A stretch of 64,000 nucleotides of DNA from JAEUIE01 sp047602475 (GTDB lineage Bacteria; Planctomycetota; Planctomycetia; Gemmatales; HRBIN36), in contig JASGHE010000004.1 of assembly GCA_047602475.1 (NCBI GenBank), positions 1 to 64,000 of the forward strand. The letters are read 5' to 3'. The notes below the pieces were generated by a model. The model was not told the origin of the DNA. It was given only the letters and a program-made list of their open reading frames with translations, and ran no database searches. The first letter of the stretch is position 1. The number at the start of each line of letters is the position of its first letter. The position numbers and the translations under genes are program-made. This document shows positions 17,501 through 26,457 of the stretch, one piece after another.

Positions 17501-17986
17501 GCTGTACCGCGTCACGCTCGTCTGCTCGCCCCGTGCATTGTAACCAAAGTCCGCCCGAACCTCTTCCTGACCCGACGCCGAGAACCGCCTACTCGTCAAC
17601 TGACCGATAGCGTCGTACACGCTGGTGAGAATGCCACCCGTAGGATCGTCCCGCCGCACCACCTGGCCGATGGCATCGTAGGTGTAGGTCAGCGTCTTGC
17701 CCCAGACATCGGTCGCCGCTGCCACTCGATCTACCGCATCGTAACTGTAACTGAGCGTGCCTTGAGCGTTCACCGCCGAAGTCAGGTTGCCGTTGACATC
17801 GTAACTGAACGTCGTCGTCTGCGTGACCGTGCCGCCACTGTTCTTCCAGACTTCGGTCGAAACCTGATCCGCCGCGTCATACGTCCATTCCCGCTTGCGG
17901 CCATTGCGATCGGTGATGCTCGTCACCCGGCTGGCTGCGTCGTAAACGGTGGTGATCGTCTTGCCGCGTGCATCGATTTCCTGCAC
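14594..17986 (-). CDS. Rhs2 C-terminal part: YD repeats, Rhs core, Gly/Trp-rich spacer, variable tail
   Basis: Residues 1-~470 are YD repeats closing with a canonical Rhs core (DRLGTVNQVTNMAGVVLDAI, FKWTGREYNADTGLQYNRAR, GRWLSEDPIRWAAGDSNLYR). Then come ~300 residues of Gly/Trp/Ser/Asn repeats (FWGGWGGGWNCTPGGNGSWG; SGYRLGDGGYGGSQGGSGGN). Next is a helical, partly hydrophobic region (YLSPYLGPILGAASALNAID), a Pro-rich linker, and a final ~110-residue domain (IIYREGRSSPSNLTPR ... FTAYDTSKLPPGTVRPDG ... TPPGHVSVNG). The tail recalls toxin domains of the ADP-ribosyltransferase type (YR..., then a Ser-containing strand), but this is weak. The frame is the continuation of 18024-23207 after a one-base indel near 18075-18095. 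Confidence 0.88.
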   Translation of the reverse strand: MQEIDARGKTITTVYDAASRVTSITDRNGRKREWTYDAADQVSTEVWKNSGGTVTQTTTFSYDVNGNLTSAVNAQGTLSYSYDAVDRVAAATDVWGKTLTYTYDAIGQVVRRDDPTGGILTSVYDAIGQLTSRRFSASGQEEVRADFGYNARGEQTSVTRYSDVAGVTQVGQTTYSYDAAGNTTGITHRDSLSAIISQMTYVYDLARELTSETVDTVTKTYTYDVAGQITSDGVASYTYDVGGNRSNGSQVIGTGNRLTSDSVGTYTYDDEGNLTSRTVSGVVWNYSYDNDNRLTSVTKTVSGSVTYQVDYQYDAFGNRVQSTTDADGAGSGSSVTERYAYDGDQLWADLNGSTTVHVYYMYGDQVDQLLVRSVASTGWYLTDRLGTVNQVTNMAGVVLDAITYDGFGQVVSESMPTYGDRFKWTGREYNADTGLQYNRARYYLSSTGRWLSEDPIRWAAGDSNLYRYVGNASTSFTDPSGLDPDGDLEGIGGGGGGGGGSSAGLNWNWGRMWAGGLWGGTPGSGANGFWGGWGGGWNCTPGGNGSWGGWGGDSGPISMSGGGGGGGGSAGGNGYWGGWGGGWNCTPGGNGSWGGWGGDSGPISMGGSGGGSAGGNGYWGGWGGGWNCTPGGNGGINIGGGGSGPISMSGGGGGSTGGNGYWGGWGGGWNCTPGGNGSWGGWGGDSGPISMGGSGGGSGYRLGDGGYGGSQGGSGGNGGGSGYRLGDGGYGGSQGGSGGNGGGSGYRLGDGGYGGSQGGSGGNGGGSGYRLGDGGYGGSQGGGNFGGGGNNGPIYMFGAGGGGSPPSNPGDNEPGVIEGRMQGPHQSVVASSAAFVANNPLNKKMNDAWAEKNKEILETLRNLNRFAGFLQATGGAVQLYLSPYLGPILGAASALNAIDNIRAGYLTMRDGESHGTATGWLISQGAQAAGVKEQTADEIGEYGNMGIGIAFTLGAAIGQVRVRVPKAEPPPTSKPPQQPPFVANPGGTTGPKIPFTGQDAVPTPPVAPVPPKPVVPSEVPPIIYREGRSSPSNLTPRPQDNGNLSFRDSLSNPVNLGVPGPLNGRPVFRPGEPFTAYDTSKLPPGTVRPDGVPGSTTTPPGHVSVNGASPEALKNAAIPRPPGDSGKFPK
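15650..15905 (-). repeat. four 69-bp tandem repeats inside Rhs2
   Basis: The block containing TAGCCTGAACC recurs with an exact 69-base period (at 15681, 15750, 15819, 15888) and codes for the 23-residue unit GYRLGDGGYGGSQGGSGGNG plus GGS. Copies differ by a few silent or near-silent changes, so copy number can drift by slippage or recombination. Confidence 0.9.
15906..16420 (-). repeat. four 129-138-bp tandem repeats inside Rhs2
   Basis: The segment with GGCGTGCAGTTCCA recurs at about 15970, 16099, 16228 and 16366 (periods 129, 129, 138 bases). It codes for units of the form YWGGWGGGWNCTPGGNG, then SWGGWGGDSGPISM plus a Gly/Ser run. Each unit contains one Cys. One copy carries GINIGGGGSGPISM instead of the WGGWGGDS segment. 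Confidence 0.85.
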
Positions 17987-18023
17987 CAGCCGGTTCAGAT
18001 CGTCATAGACAAACGTCGTACAG

Positions 18024-21000
18024 TTACTGAGCGCGTCGATCTGGGACGTGAGGTTGCCAACCGCGTCGTAGCTCAGCGTGGCGCAGAGCGCCCAACGGGT
18101 TGATAGTCGTCGTCAGCTCATTGATGGCATCGTAAACGTAAGTGGTACGATGGCCCAGTGGATCGATGCTGGTGGTGACGTTGCCGACCGCATCGTAAAC
18201 CGTCGTGCTGATGGCATTGAGCGGGTTGATGGTGGCGACCACCCGATCCAGCGCATCGTAACTGTAAGTGGTACGGTACCCCAAGCCATCGATGCTGGTC
18301 GTGAGGTTGCCGACCGCATCATACACGAAAGTATTAACCTGGCTCAGTGCATTGGTCACCTGCGTCAACTGATTCGCGGCGTCGTAGGTGTACGTGGTGC
18401 GGTTACCCAAAGCATTGATCACGCTCGAAACATTGCCGACTGCATCGTACACCGTGGTGCTAGTGTGGCTGAGAGCATCGGTTGTGGTGATTTGCCGATT
18501 CACGGCGTCGTATCCATACTGCGTCTGATAGCCACGCGGGTTGGTGACGCTGGTGAGGTTGCCGGCATTGTCGTAGGCCAGCGTGGTAGTGCGGCTGAGA
18601 GCATCCTTGGTAGTCAGCAATTGGCCCGCTGCATCGTAAGTGAAGGTGGTACGATTGCCCAACTGATTGATGACCGCCGTCACCTGCCCCGCCGCATCGT
18701 AGACCGTCGTGGTGAAGTTACTGAGCGCATCTTGTGTGCTAACCTGCCGATTCAGGGCGTCGTAAGCAAACGTCGTCCGTCGGCTCAAGGCGTCGATCTG
18801 CGTGGTGAGGTTCCCCATCAGATCATACACCATCGTGCTGGTGTGGTTCAGCGCATCGGTGACCGAGGTGACATGGTGTGCAGCATCGTGGCCATACGTT
18901 GTGGCATGGCCCAGAGCATCGATGATCGACGTGACGTTGCCGGCGTAATCGTAACTGTAAGTTGTGCGGCCGCCCAGAGCATCGATTGTCGTGGTCAGCC
19001 GATGCAGCGCATCATACTGATAGGTCGTGATGTGTGAGAGAGCATCGATCTGGGCGGTCAGGTTGCTGCCAGGCGTCGTACTGGAATGTCGTAGTGGCGT
19101 TGAGCGGCGTGATGGAGGCGACCACCGATAAAGCGCATCGTACACCATCGTGCCGGTGTGATTGAGAGCATCGGTAACGCTCACGACGTTGCCCACGGCA
19201 TCGTAAACCATCGTCGTCCGCTGATTCAGCGCATTGATGACAGCGGTGTTCCGATGCAGCGCATCGTAAATCAACGTGGTAGTATGCGAAAGGGGATCAG
19301 TTACCGAGACCGTATTGCCGGCTGCATCATAACCGAAGCTGGTGGTGCGGCCCAGCGGATCGGTGACTGTCGAAAGCTGTCCACCGGCATCGTACTGATA
19401 GGTCGTTTTGCGATTGAGTGGATCAATCGTATTGATCAGTTGACTGGCCGCATCGTAAACAAACGTGCTGACGCCTGAGAGAGCATTGGTCGTCTTCACC
19501 AAACGATTCAGCGCATCGTAGCTGAAGCTGGTGGTATGGTTCAAAGCATCGATCTGCGTAAGCCGGTTGCCCACCGCATCGTAACTGAACGTCGTACGAC
19601 CGCCGAGCGGGTCTTGCACCGTGGTGATGCGATCCAGCACATCGTAGGTATAAGTGGTGATAGCATCCTGCGTGACGTTGAACTGGCTTCGCCAGACCGT
19701 CAAACGCCCTGCCGCGTCATAGGTGAACGTATCAGCGGCGGCATACACGTAGCCGCTCATCCCGCCCCGGCCTGAAGAAGTGAGCCGGTTCAGATCGTCG
19801 TAAACAAACGTCGTCAGATTGCCAAGCGGATCAACTGTGTTCAGGACATTGCCCACAGCGTCGTAGACCAGCGTCGACATGCCATTTAGTGGATTGGTCG
19901 TTCGGACGAGACGATTCAGCGCATCGTAACTGTAGGAGCTGGTTCTTCCCAGGGTATCGGTCGATGTCGCCAGATTGCCGACAGCATCATAGCTGAAGGT
20001 GCTGGTATGATTCAGCGCATCTACCTGATTAACCAATCGGCCAAGTACATCATGAACATACGTCGTGCGGTTCCCCAGCGGATCTTGGGTAGTAGTCAGT
20101 TGCCCCTGGGCGTTGTACGAGAAAGTCACAGTGCGATTGAGTGCATCAGTGACGGTTTTCATCCGATTGCGAGTATCAAAGGCAAAAGTCGTTCGATGCC
20201 CCAACGGATCGGTAACGCCCACTAAGTTGCCTACTGCGTCATAGGCATAGGTGGTGACGCCAGAAAGAGGATTGACCGACTGAGTCAGTTCATGGATGCC
20301 ATCGTAACTGAAAGTGGTTGTCCGTCCCAGCGGATCGACGACCTGTGTAACATCATCGGCGCTGTTGTAAACATAAGTCGTGACGCCGTTGGCTGGATTG
20401 GTCACGGTGACCCGACGATTAGCGTTGTCGTAAGAATAAGTCGTGCGTCGTCCCAACACATCAATCACCGATTGCAACCGGCTGGCAGCATCGTAGTTGT
20501 AAGTGGTGATGCCCGAGAGCGCATTTTTCACCGTCGCCAAACGATTGAGCGAATCGTAAGTGAATGTAGTTACGCGGCCCAATTGATCCTGATTGGTCAA
20601 TGGATTGCCGTTTGCATCGTATGTGAAGGTCTCACGTCCACTAAGGGCATTGATGCGCCCAACCAGTTGATTAACATTGTCGTAAACGAACGTGGTTATG
20701 TGAGATGCTGCGTCAGTAGTTGTGGTAAGCCGTCCTGCTAGGTCATAAGTATTGGTCGTAATGCCGCCGAGTGCATTGATCACTTGTGTCAGTTGGTTGG
20801 CTGCATCGTAAACATAAGTTGTGCGTTGCACACTGGGACTGGCATCGCCTATCAACTGGAGCACTGCCACCAGGTTGCCAATGGAGTCGTAGTTGAAGGT
20901 GACGACAGAGGAATCTGCAAAGGCAGTCGTAATTTGACGATTCAGACTGTCGTAGGTAAACGTCGTCCGTCGACCCAGGGCATCGATACCCGTCGTCACG

Positions 21001-23207
21001 TTCCCGACAGCGTCATACACCACCGTGGAAAGATGACCGAGAGCATCCTGCCATTGATTAGGACGATTCAGTGCATCGTAGGAGACGGTGGTGCGACTAC
21101 CGGAAGCTTCGAGGACATTCGTCAGATTGTCAGCAGCGTCATATACATATGTCGTCACTCGTCCCAGAGGATCGACCATCTTGATCCGTCGACCTGCTGC
21201 ATCGTAGCTATACGTGGCGGTGTGGTTCAGTGGATCGGTGAAGGTGAGAAGATTGCCTTCGGAGTCGTAGGTGTATTGTGTGACGCCGGACTGAGGATTG
21301 GTGATCGAGGAAAGATGACCTCGTGAATCATAAGAATAGGTGGTCACATTGCCGCGCGGATCAACGATGGTCTTGAGTTGACCGCTGGCATCATAGGTAA
21401 AAGTAGTAACGTGATTTAGCGCATCAGTCTTGGTGACCGGCCAGCCTGCTGTGTTGTAGGTATAAGTGACGGTATGGCCTAACCCATCTGTCGCTGCCGT
21501 CAGCCACCCCATGCTGTTGTAAGTTGTGCTGGCCGTACCGAGGGTTTGGTAAGTGTTGGTAGTGGTGACTGCCTGGTAATCGATCATCCCAAAGAACGTA
21601 TCAAAGCCATAGTCAAAGTGGCGTTGATTGTGATCTTCTACTGTCGCCAAGTAACCAGAGGTGCCATACGTGTAGGTCACCACGCCTGACTGGGCATCAG
21701 TCATGCTGAGCAGGCGTCTCATTCCGTCAAAGGTGAATTGGGTCGTGTTTCCTCGGGCGTCCTGCACACTCGTCCGATTTCCGGCAGAATCATAACTGTA
21801 AGTGGTGCGGTTACCCAGTGCATCAATGACTACCGAAAGCTGACGGTTACTGTATTGCAGTTGCGTGGTGTGCCCCAACGGATCAGTCATGCTGCTCAAT
21901 AGGCCGTTGGAGGCCCAGCTCATTGTGGTCACACGATTGAGCGGATCAGTGATAGTGGCAAGATCGCCTGCTCCGTTGTAAGTAAAAGTTGTCAATTGTG
22001 ACAAACTGTCTTTTGAGACCGTTATGCGGTGGTAGGTCGAATCGTATTGAAAGGTGACTAAGCTGTTATCGGGCCGTTGAATCTGGGTGAGATCGTGGCT
22101 GCCGTCATAGGTGAAAGTGGTGCGTTGACCCAATGGATCAGCGTAGGCAACTACCTGACCGGCACTGTTGTACTGCCAAGCCTCGTTGTTACCTCCCCAG
22201 GAGTTGGCTTGCGTTAAGACCCTACCGGCACGATCTAACGTAAAAGTCGTCTTATGACTGAGCGCGTCGGTGATGATTGCATTAACAGTTGATTCCGTGG
22301 CGGACCCACCCCACACTTGTCCCAACGATGAGCTCAACGTCAGGGAACTGCCTTGGTAGTTGTTGGCATTGATTCCAGTCAGTATTCGAGACGTCGCATC
22401 GTATGTGAAAGAGTAAGTGCCTGCTCCAGATGACTCGGAAGTTAATCGATGGTAGCTGTCGTATGTATAGGTAACGCTACGGCCATCAGGCATGACCAGA
22501 CTGGTTAGATCCCCGCTGGTACCGTTGATGGTAAGTGTGACTGTTCTGCTACCAGGTTGGATGATGGACGTAAGCTTTCCGCTGGAATAGACAAATGTTG
22601 TCGTTTTTCCATCCGGATCGCTCACCGTACTTAGTAGTCCGCTGGAGTAGGTAAAGGTCCGGGTCAGACTGTGGGAATCTGAAATAGCGGTCAATTGCCC
22701 CGAAGAGTTAAAGTTCCAAACTACTTGATCCTTGGCGGTGTAGGTAAAGTCACCGCCGATATTGTGAACGAGCGTTCCAAAGTTATTTGATGGACTGGTG
22801 TAAGTCGGACCGGCACCAGAAAAGAGTTGTGCTCCCCCTTGGCCATACACCCAGAGTATGCCGCTACTTGTCGAAACCAGCCGATCCACCCCGGCGATAC
22901 CCCAGCCTGGCGCAATCCAGGTGCCACTTCCTGGAACAACTGCCGTCTGTGTAACGGTGCGAACAATATCGCCTCGAGTAGTAAAGGTCGCTACCAGCGT
23001 CGAACTCCAGCCAACCGCATCTGCGGTCGTTCCCGTGCCAGTTAAGGGAATCGTGTAGATTCGGCCATCCTGGCTTCCAGGCGAAGTCTGCGTGGAACCG
23101 TTCCAGGTGATGCTGTAAGGAACGTCGCTGGCGCTCGATAACACAGCCTCTCCAAGTGGTCGCCCATCGGCACCTTGGGGGTAATAGACCAATGCAGGGT
23201 TCGGCAT
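18024..23207 (-). CDS. Rhs2 main body: RHS/YD-repeat protein
   Basis: A 1,727-codon frame made almost wholly of YD repeats (G..T.Y.YD..G, about 65-70 copies) after a ~250-residue N-terminal beta-rich region (MPNPALVYYPQGADGRPLGE, WSSTLVATFTTRGDIVRTV). It is not a complete gene. At its 5' end the same protein continues upstream in other frames to a start at 23869. At its 3' end the last 20 residues (ALRHAELRRGWQPHVPDRRA) are out of frame, and the repeat pattern resumes in the 14594-17986 frame. Around 19065-19130 two compensating indels replace about 25 residues (WSPPSRRSTPLRHSSTTPG) of a normal repeat. The total protein would be near 3,000 residues. Confidence 0.85.
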   Translation of the reverse strand: MPNPALVYYPQGADGRPLGEAVLSSASDVPYSITWNGSTQTSPGSQDGRIYTIPLTGTGTTADAVGWSSTLVATFTTRGDIVRTVTQTAVVPGSGTWIAPGWGIAGVDRLVSTSSGILWVYGQGGAQLFSGAGPTYTSPSNNFGTLVHNIGGDFTYTAKDQVVWNFNSSGQLTAISDSHSLTRTFTYSSGLLSTVSDPDGKTTTFVYSSGKLTSIIQPGSRTVTLTINGTSGDLTSLVMPDGRSVTYTYDSYHRLTSESSGAGTYSFTYDATSRILTGINANNYQGSSLTLSSSLGQVWGGSATESTVNAIITDALSHKTTFTLDRAGRVLTQANSWGGNNEAWQYNSAGQVVAYADPLGQRTTFTYDGSHDLTQIQRPDNSLVTFQYDSTYHRITVSKDSLSQLTTFTYNGAGDLATITDPLNRVTTMSWASNGLLSSMTDPLGHTTQLQYSNRQLSVVIDALGNRTTYSYDSAGNRTSVQDARGNTTQFTFDGMRRLLSMTDAQSGVVTYTYGTSGYLATVEDHNQRHFDYGFDTFFGMIDYQAVTTTNTYQTLGTASTTYNSMGWLTAATDGLGHTVTYTYNTAGWPVTKTDALNHVTTFTYDASGQLKTIVDPRGNVTTYSYDSRGHLSSITNPQSGVTQYTYDSEGNLLTFTDPLNHTATYSYDAAGRRIKMVDPLGRVTTYVYDAADNLTNVLEASGSRTTVSYDALNRPNQWQDALGHLSTVVYDAVGNVTTGIDALGRRTTFTYDSLNRQITTAFADSSVVTFNYDSIGNLVAVLQLIGDASPSVQRTTYVYDAANQLTQVINALGGITTNTYDLAGRLTTTTDAASHITTFVYDNVNQLVGRINALSGRETFTYDANGNPLTNQDQLGRVTTFTYDSLNRLATVKNALSGITTYNYDAASRLQSVIDVLGRRTTYSYDNANRRVTVTNPANGVTTYVYNSADDVTQVVDPLGRTTTFSYDGIHELTQSVNPLSGVTTYAYDAVGNLVGVTDPLGHRTTFAFDTRNRMKTVTDALNRTVTFSYNAQGQLTTTQDPLGNRTTYVHDVLGRLVNQVDALNHTSTFSYDAVGNLATSTDTLGRTSSYSYDALNRLVRTTNPLNGMSTLVYDAVGNVLNTVDPLGNLTTFVYDDLNRLTSSGRGGMSGYVYAAADTFTYDAAGRLTVWRSQFNVTQDAITTYTYDVLDRITTVQDPLGGRTTFSYDAVGNRLTQIDALNHTTSFSYDALNRLVKTTNALSGVSTFVYDAASQLINTIDPLNRKTTYQYDAGGQLSTVTDPLGRTTSFGYDAAGNTVSVTDPLSHTTTLIYDALHRNTAVINALNQRTTMVYDAVGNVVSVTDALNHTGTMVYDALYRWSPPSRRSTPLRHSSTTPGSNLTAQIDALSHITTYQYDALHRLTTTIDALGGRTTYSYDYAGNVTSIIDALGHATTYGHDAAHHVTSVTDALNHTSTMVYDLMGNLTTQIDALSRRTTFAYDALNRQVSTQDALSNFTTTVYDAAGQVTAVINQLGNRTTFTYDAAGQLLTTKDALSRTTTLAYDNAGNLTSVTNPRGYQTQYGYDAVNRQITTTDALSHTSTTVYDAVGNVSSVINALGNRTTYTYDAANQLTQVTNALSQVNTFVYDAVGNLTTSIDGLGYRTTYSYDALDRVVATINPLNAISTTVYDAVGNVTTSIDPLGHRTTYVYDAINELTTTINPLGALRHAELRRGWQPHVPDRRAQ

Positions 23208-23209
23208 AC

Positions 23210-23869
23210 CCTATTCCATGCATCATTGCCAGAATCTCCATCATGCCCGAAAGTTAGGGGTATCGATGTTCGGAAATTCCCATCATTGGGCGAGTACTGT
23301 ACCTTCCCGAAGGTCTGCCAGTACCCCTGCATGGGATCGGAAAGTCGAGTGGGTTGAGCCGTTAGTATCCAGGTACTTGGTGTGATATTATTGATGGAGA
23401 CTACCGACTTATCAGTCAGCGCCAATCGTGATCGCAGTACCTCCATAGGTACCTGTAGGATTTTCCAGTTTGATCCTGAACGACTCGGTGTACTCCGATA
23501 AGTCGTCGTCCGTAATAAACACATCGAAAGTTTGTGAACTGGCTCCCGTGGTAAAATACAACGTGCCCTGATAATGGGAGAAATCCACATCAGTCGTCGC
23601 TAAATGGCTCGTCGAATAACTACTATCGACATTGATGCCTACGGTAGCGCCAGAGGTGCCGGCACTCCAAGATTCACCGTTACGGTCAACTTGCCGACAT
23701 TTTCGTCAACCGAGTACGTGGCACTAGCAAAGGAATAAGATGCTGGAAGCCAGCGCATCTCAAGCGCTTCAATATCCAAACGAATGCGTTTCTTCTGTAC
23801 TTTGGTTGAGTACGGTTCTTTTTGGGATCGAAGGGTTCTACGCAAGTAATCCAGCGCTTGCCGCAGCAT
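23210..23869 (-). CDS. Rhs2 N-terminus: export segment with LE.RWLP motif and Calx-beta domain (frameshifted)
   Basis: Start at ATG 23869 (MLRQALDYLRRTL) with GGAG seven bases upstream. The first ~45 residues (KKRIRLDIEALEMRWLPASY) match the N-terminal pattern of planctomycete exported multidomain proteins. A Calx-beta domain follows: SATYSVDENVGKLTVTVNL in one frame, GATVGINVDSSYSTSHLATT, DVDFSHYQGTLYFTTGASSQ, TFDVFITDDDLSEYTESFRI in the second, then SIPLTFGHDGDSGNDAWNR in the third. The last flows into the 18024-23207 frame near 23210. Three one-base indels (near 23685, 23445 and 23212) break the reading. The domain order is convincing even though no single frame spans it. Confidence 0.7.
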
Positions 23870-24225
23870 AGTGCCACTCCAAATGAGAGGACGCAAACGG
23901 GAAAAGCTAGCCGATTCAAATTATCCAAGCAGTTGCGGAGAGTTCCGCGCAAGACCCACATCAACTTCTGGCGGGAAGTAGAGCATCTGACATGTACGAT
24001 GTCAACAAGCTACTTCCCACTTTTATCGAAAATACTTCGAGTGTATCTTTGTGCTACACCGTGTCGAATGATTCAGGCAGCTTTTCATTCCAACTCATCA
24101 ATTTCAGAAGAGGTTTTGCAGCAGAATTGAACAACCGAAGTTGATCCATTGAAATCTACTGCATTCTTGGTGCAAGCTGTCACGTTTCAGATTATGGTTG
24201 CTCCAGCTTTGAGTGGAGATAATTC
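23870..24225. other. divergent intergenic region between Rhs2 and glycosyltransferase
   Basis: About 356 bases without a gene, between two divergently transcribed genes, so it must hold both promoters. I see no strong -35/-10 pair, palindrome or repeat. GGAGATAATTC before the ATG at 24226 is the ribosome binding site of the glycosyltransferase. Confidence 0.5.
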
Positions 24226-26457
24226 ATGCAACCGAATGAGTCTGCACCGAGTCCGCTCGTCTCGATTATCATCCTCTGCTGCAATCAGGTAGAAGTAACC
24301 CGGCTCTGCCTGAGCAGTCTGGCACGCCACACTCCACAGCCTCATCAACTGCTGCTAGTCGATAATGGATCAACCGATGAAACACCTGCCGTGCTGGAGC
24401 AATTCGCGCGAGAGGGCCATCCCGGACTGATGGCACTATCCATCATTCGCAATGAACAGAACCGAGGATTTGCCGCCGGAGTCAATCAGGGTTTGCAGCG
24501 GGCCACGGGGGAAAACGTGGTGCTGATTAACAACGATACTGTGCTGCCCCCTGTATGGCTAGAGGGACTATTAGGCGTGGCTCGACATGTTCCCCATGCA
24601 GGTTTAGTTGGGGCAGTCAGCAATGAAGTGCCAGAGCCGCAACGGGTGCTGCCAGGATATGGTACTGACCTTCAGGGACTGGATGCATTCGCCCAACAGC
24701 GTCGTCAAACACATGCACGTCAGGTCATGGAAGTGGAGCGTATTTCGGGGTTCTGCTTGCTCATCCCTCGATCTGTTCTGCAAACCGTAGGTGCTCTGGA
24801 TGAACGGTTCGGTCTGGGCTTCTTTGAAGATGATGATCTCGGTATTCGCGTCCGAAACGCCGGTTACAAGTTGCTGGTCGCCATTGACACTTACATCCAC
24901 CACTGGGGCAGTCAGACCATCAAAGGGCTCGGCATCGATGCTGGGAAGATGCTCACTGAAAACCTCAGCAAGTTCCGTGACAAATGGGGCGATGAGCAAG
25001 CCAGCCGTTACAGTATCGCTGAATCACAACAGACCGTTTCACAAGAACCAGCAACCGTTTCTCTATGCATGATTTTAAAGAACGAAGAAGGGAACCTCGC
25101 TGCCTGCCTGGATGGCATTCATGACCTGGTGCAAGAAATGGTCATCGTTGATACCGGCTCTACGGATGCCACCAAAGCCATTGCAGAAAAGTACGGTGCT
25201 AAGGTCGTGGACTTCCCCTGGGTCGATAGCTTTGCCGCAGCGCGCAATGTCTCCCTGGAGCACGCTAGCGGTGACTACATCTTCTGGCTCGATGCTGATG
25301 ATCGGGTCGATGAAGCCAATCGTGCCAAGCTCAAGGCACTCTTTTCCACACTCCATATAGGAGAGATGATGGGAGTAGACATGAAATGTGTCTGTCTCCC
25401 CGATCCGATCTCTGGCGTGACCACCGTGGTCGATCACATACGGCTGTTCCCCAGGCATCCTGCCATCCGCTGGAAATACCGAATCCACGAACAGATCTTG
25501 CCAGCCATTCGGCAAAAAGGAGGAACTGTTCGCTTTGCCGACATCCACATCCAACATGTCGGTTACCAGGACCCTGCCCTACGACGACGAAAACTCGACA
25601 GGGACATACGCCTTCTCAACCTGGAGAACGATGAACATCCTGATGATCCCTTCACCCTGTTCAACCTGGGATCGGTCTATCTGGAGCTGGATCAAGCGCA
25701 AACAGCTATCCCCCTTCTGGAACGTAGCTTGGCGCGATCCCACCCGACTGATTCCATCGTTCGCAAACTCTACGCCCTTTTGGTTCAGGCTCACAAGCGG
25801 CTCAATCAGCAACTAGCAGCACTGGCAATTTGCCAGCAGGGGCAGAAACACTATCCCCAGGATGCGGAATTACTTTTTCAGGAGGGATTGCTCAAGCGGG
25901 ACACCGGTGACCTGTCTGGAGCTGCCAAGACCTTGGAACAACTGCTGCTAACAAAAGAAAAACATCACTTTGCCAGTGTGGATGTGGGACTCAGTAGTTT
26001 CAAGGCACGACATAACTTGGCTGTGGTCTATCGTGAGATGGGACGCATTCCTAATGCCATTCAAGTGTGGCAGCAGGTTCTTCATGAGGCACCTGACTTC
26101 CATCCGGCCCGCCTTGGGTTGGCAGAAGCTTACCTTCATACAGGCCCCGAGCACGCTTTCCAAGAGCAGCTGCAAGGCATCAGACAAATCACGGGGCTGG
26201 AACTACAAGCAACTATTCTGGACGCCCGCAGTCGCCTGATTTGGAAAGATTTCGAAGGAGCGAAGGCTCTCTTGAACGATGCCATTGCCAAGCACCCTGA
26301 TTCTCTGCAGCCCACTATCATACTTAGTCATGCCTATCTACAAGAGGGTAAGGATTGGACGACGGCGCAGAGGCTGCTCGAAGACATCCTGCAACGTGAT
26401 CCGGGGAATCTGGAGGCGAAACGCAACTTGGAAGTCCTGAAGAGGCAACGATGCTAA
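24226..26457 (+). CDS. tandem family-2 glycosyltransferase with C-terminal TPR repeats
   Basis: A 743-residue cytoplasmic protein with two GT2 (GT-A fold) domains. Domain 1, residues ~10-250: VSIIILCCNQ, LLVDNGSTDETP, NRGFAAGVNQGL, NNDT as the DxD-like site, FGLGFFEDDDLGIRVRNAGY. Domain 2, residues ~280-480: SLCMILKNEEGNL, VDTGSTDATKAIAEKYGAKV, FAAARNVSLEHASGDYIFWL, then DADDR. The remaining ~260 residues are TPR-like (DPFTLFNLGSVYLELDQ, ARHNLAVVYREMGRIPNAIQ). It probably transfers sugars to a surface polymer, lipid or protein. The frame is intact. It converges with an acidic unknown gene (four-base overlap), with a HAD gene beyond that could act in the same surface-glycan pathway. Confidence 0.9.
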   Translation: MQPNESAPSPLVSIIILCCNQVEVTRLCLSSLARHTPQPHQLLLVDNGSTDETPAVLEQFAREGHPGLMALSIIRNEQNRGFAAGVNQGLQRATGENVVLINNDTVLPPVWLEGLLGVARHVPHAGLVGAVSNEVPEPQRVLPGYGTDLQGLDAFAQQRRQTHARQVMEVERISGFCLLIPRSVLQTVGALDERFGLGFFEDDDLGIRVRNAGYKLLVAIDTYIHHWGSQTIKGLGIDAGKMLTENLSKFRDKWGDEQASRYSIAESQQTVSQEPATVSLCMILKNEEGNLAACLDGIHDLVQEMVIVDTGSTDATKAIAEKYGAKVVDFPWVDSFAAARNVSLEHASGDYIFWLDADDRVDEANRAKLKALFSTLHIGEMMGVDMKCVCLPDPISGVTTVVDHIRLFPRHPAIRWKYRIHEQILPAIRQKGGTVRFADIHIQHVGYQDPALRRRKLDRDIRLLNLENDEHPDDPFTLFNLGSVYLELDQAQTAIPLLERSLARSHPTDSIVRKLYALLVQAHKRLNQQLAALAICQQGQKHYPQDAELLFQEGLLKRDTGDLSGAAKTLEQLLLTKEKHHFASVDVGLSSFKARHNLAVVYREMGRIPNAIQVWQQVLHEAPDFHPARLGLAEAYLHTGPEHAFQEQLQGIRQITGLELQATILDARSRLIWKDFEGAKALLNDAIAKHPDSLQPTIILSHAYLQEGKDWTTAQRLLEDILQRDPGNLEAKRNLEVLKRQRC

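Noticed and set aside
16892..19037. Plus-strand frames of 300-400 codons across Rhs2
   Set aside because: Antisense shadows of the YD repeats; same reasoning as above.
14594..23207. Impression of a CRISPR-like array from regular short repeats
   Set aside because: The repeats code for YD motifs, are degenerate and in frame, and have no constant-repeat/unique-spacer structure. No cas genes are in the window.
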